DNA of 6,731 nucleotides. It comes from Candidatus Thorarchaeota archaeon (GTDB lineage: Archaea; Asgardarchaeota; Thorarchaeia; Thorarchaeales; Thorarchaeaceae). The notes under the pieces were generated by a model. It did no database searches, had not been told where the DNA came from, and saw only the letters and a list, made by a program, of their open reading frames with translations. The stretch covers positions 1 through 6,731 of the forward strand of contig JAHQWZ010000103.1 in NCBI GenBank assembly GCA_029856425.1, in the 5' to 3' direction. Numbering within the stretch: position 1 is the stretch's first letter; the number at the start of each line of letters is the position of its first letter. Shown here one piece after another: positions 6,070 through 6,731 of the stretch. Both the position numbers and the translations under genes were made by a program.

Positions 6070-6417
6070 TCAGAGACTGGTTCTAATTCCCTCGAGTTTC
6101 TCCCTGAATGATTCTCCGGTCATTTTGAGGAATTCTTCGAGTGTGTCACACCCATAGTCTTCGCAATGCGCACATGTTTCTATGTTGCGTTGACTTCCAC
6201 AGTTTCTAACTCCACATGTCGAACAGAACTTAAAATGGACACCACCAGTCGATTTGCATCCACGGCAATTGATATCTGCAGACTCCACCGGCCAATCTGG
6301 TGAGGACCACTCGTTCGCCACCTTCTTTCGCAGGTCATTGTCATCAGTCATTGTCGCAAGGAATGCATTGCATTCTGTGCAGACAATCCCGCAGTATGCC
6401 ATCATTTTAGCTGTCAT
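6070..6417 (-). CDS. DUF3795 cysteine-rich protein
   Basis: This 115-residue protein fits the DUF3795 family in length and pattern. It begins AYCGIVCTECNAF (Cys9, Cys13, Cys16), then has INCRGC (Cys51, Cys54), FCSTCGVRNCG (Cys65, Cys68, Cys73) and CAHCEDYGC (Cys82, Cys85, Cys90), followed by a helical tail. Its 11 cysteines in spaced pairs suggest zinc or iron-sulfur binding, but the family has no established biochemical function that I know of. It has no signal peptide or membrane segment. The ATG at 6417 is used; Met5 and Met6 are close alternatives, and the family motif begins right after Met6. A TATA-like box about 29 nt upstream suggests a leaderless transcript starting near the ATG. It lies between the alkylation repair gene (59 nt upstream) and DUF763 (81 nt downstream). 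Confidence 0.9.
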   Translation of the reverse strand: MTAKMMAYCGIVCTECNAFLATMTDDNDLRKKVANEWSSPDWPVESADINCRGCKSTGGVHFKFCSTCGVRNCGSQRNIETCAHCEDYGCDTLEEFLKMTGESFREKLEGIRTSL

Positions 6418-6442
6418 GCCGTTGTCCCTACAAGCCCTTGCC

Positions 6443-6449
6443 TTATATC
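6443..6449 (-). promoter_or_regulatory. TATA box of the DUF3795 gene, probably leaderless
   Basis: GATATAA on the minus strand is centred about 29 nt upstream of the ATG at 6417. With the usual archaeal TATA-to-start distance of about 25 nt, transcription would begin within a few bases of the start codon. This would give the DUF3795 gene its own promoter inside the gap after the alkylation repair gene. A weak AGGGA near 6425-6429 would then lie outside the mRNA. Confidence 0.45.
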
Positions 6450-6454
6450 ATCTA

Positions 6455-6469
6455 CTCGGAGTTTCCGAG
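6455..6469. repeat. Perfect 6-bp hairpin after the alkylation repair gene
   Basis: CTCGGA at 6455-6460 and TCCGAG at 6464-6469 form a perfect 6-bp stem with a 3-nt loop. It begins 7 nt after the stop of the minus-strand gene. No T-run follows it in that direction, so it is not a bacterial-type terminator. It could stabilise the 3' end of that mRNA, or it may be chance. Confidence 0.3.
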
Positions 6470-6476
6470 AGGCCTA

Positions 6477-6731
6477 TCACAGCTTCTTACTTCCTTCTCT
6501 TATTGAAAGTTTGGTCATCTCAGCCCTATTCTCTTCGATGAATCTTCGAACGAGGTCTGGTTCTCTCTTGCTCAACTCCCTGAGGACCCATCCCACAGCC
6601 TTTGCCACAAAAAACTCGTCATCTGATAGGTGTGGCATAATAGCAGCCAAAGCTCGCTCTGCATACTCCTCACGGTAAATGCGCTTTTTTGCAAGGTGAA
6701 CATATGGCAATACTGTGGCTCTACGCCTCCA
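6477..6731 (-). CDS. DNA alkylation repair (AlkD-like) protein, N-terminus cut off
   Basis: The frame stays open to the right edge, so this is the C-terminal 84 residues of a longer protein; family members are usually about 220-240 residues. The first visible codons give WRRRATVLPY, matching the W-R-R helix start seen in AlkD-type HEAT-like repeats. KAVGWVLRELSKREP follows, then the closing segment EENRAEMTKLSIREGSKKL. AlkD-family enzymes are DNA glycosylases that remove positively charged alkylated bases such as 3-methyladenine and 7-methylguanine. The catalytic Asp would lie in the missing N-terminal part, so activity cannot be judged. A TTG at 6710 could be mistaken for a start, but the family similarity continues upstream of it. 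The DUF3795 gene follows on the same strand. Confidence 0.85.
   Translation of the reverse strand, partial: WRRRATVLPYVHLAKKRIYREEYAERALAAIMPHLSDDEFFVAKAVGWVLRELSKREPDLVRRFIEENRAEMTKLSIREGSKKL

Noticed and set aside
6477..6710. Complete 77-residue protein starting at TTG 6710
   Set aside because: The frame is open to the window edge, and AlkD-like similarity (WRRRATV) continues upstream of this TTG, so it is a truncated gene, not a short complete one.
1..6731. tRNA, rRNA, insertion sequence or CRISPR signals
   Set aside because: By eye I found no tRNA T-arm with matching acceptor stems, no rRNA-like conserved stretch, no transposase motif, no terminal inverted repeats and no spaced identical repeats. 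A covariance-model scan would be the decisive test.

Overview
The window looks like a piece of an archaeal chromosome of moderate GC. The support is indirect. It carries a COG1415/DUF763 gene, a family I know mostly from archaea. It has TATA-like boxes about 25-45 nt upstream of gene starts rather than bacterial -35/-10 pairs. It also mixes apparently leaderless starts with Shine-Dalgarno starts, and its secreted protein is dense in N-glycosylation sequons. The style resembles mesophilic Asgard-type genomes such as Thorarchaeota, but that placement is a guess. Nothing marks a mobile element, prophage, CRISPR array or RNA gene.

Layout. Eight genes can be supported: six complete and one cut at each end. 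On the minus strand from the left edge lie a secreted, sequon-rich protein (1-637, C-terminus cut off) and, upstream of it in the same direction, a HAD-family hydrolase (671-1408). They are probably one HAD-then-secreted-protein transcription unit. A 113-bp divergent intergenic region follows (1409-1521). It holds a TATA-like box, a 9-bp direct repeat and a 19-bp dyad. Rightward from it run a nine-repeat TPR protein (1522-2673) and a radical SAM protein (2729-3619). The radical SAM gene ends only 7 bp from a convergent minus-strand block. Read in the direction of transcription, that block starts with a DNA alkylation repair (AlkD-like) gene truncated by the right edge (6477-6731), then a cysteine-rich DUF3795 protein (6070-6417), DUF763 (4858-5988), a metallo-beta-lactamase-fold hydrolase (3992-4804) and a small membrane-anchored TPR protein (3627-3977).

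How the genes may work together. DUF763, the metallo-hydrolase and the anchored TPR protein are separated by 53 nt (29 nt if the hydrolase uses its upstream TTG) and 14 nt, and look like one operon. DUF763 contains a helix-hairpin-helix-like segment and sits two genes from a DNA alkylation repair gene, so a link to DNA metabolism is possible but unproven. The TPR/radical SAM pair may be co-transcribed, but its substrate cannot be read from the sequence. There are no gene-free stretches over 300 bp. No clearly new multi-gene system is evident. The points most worth a second look are the architecture of the divergent promoter region, the altered HAD active-site motifs, the DUF763 operon and the glycosylation density of the secreted protein.
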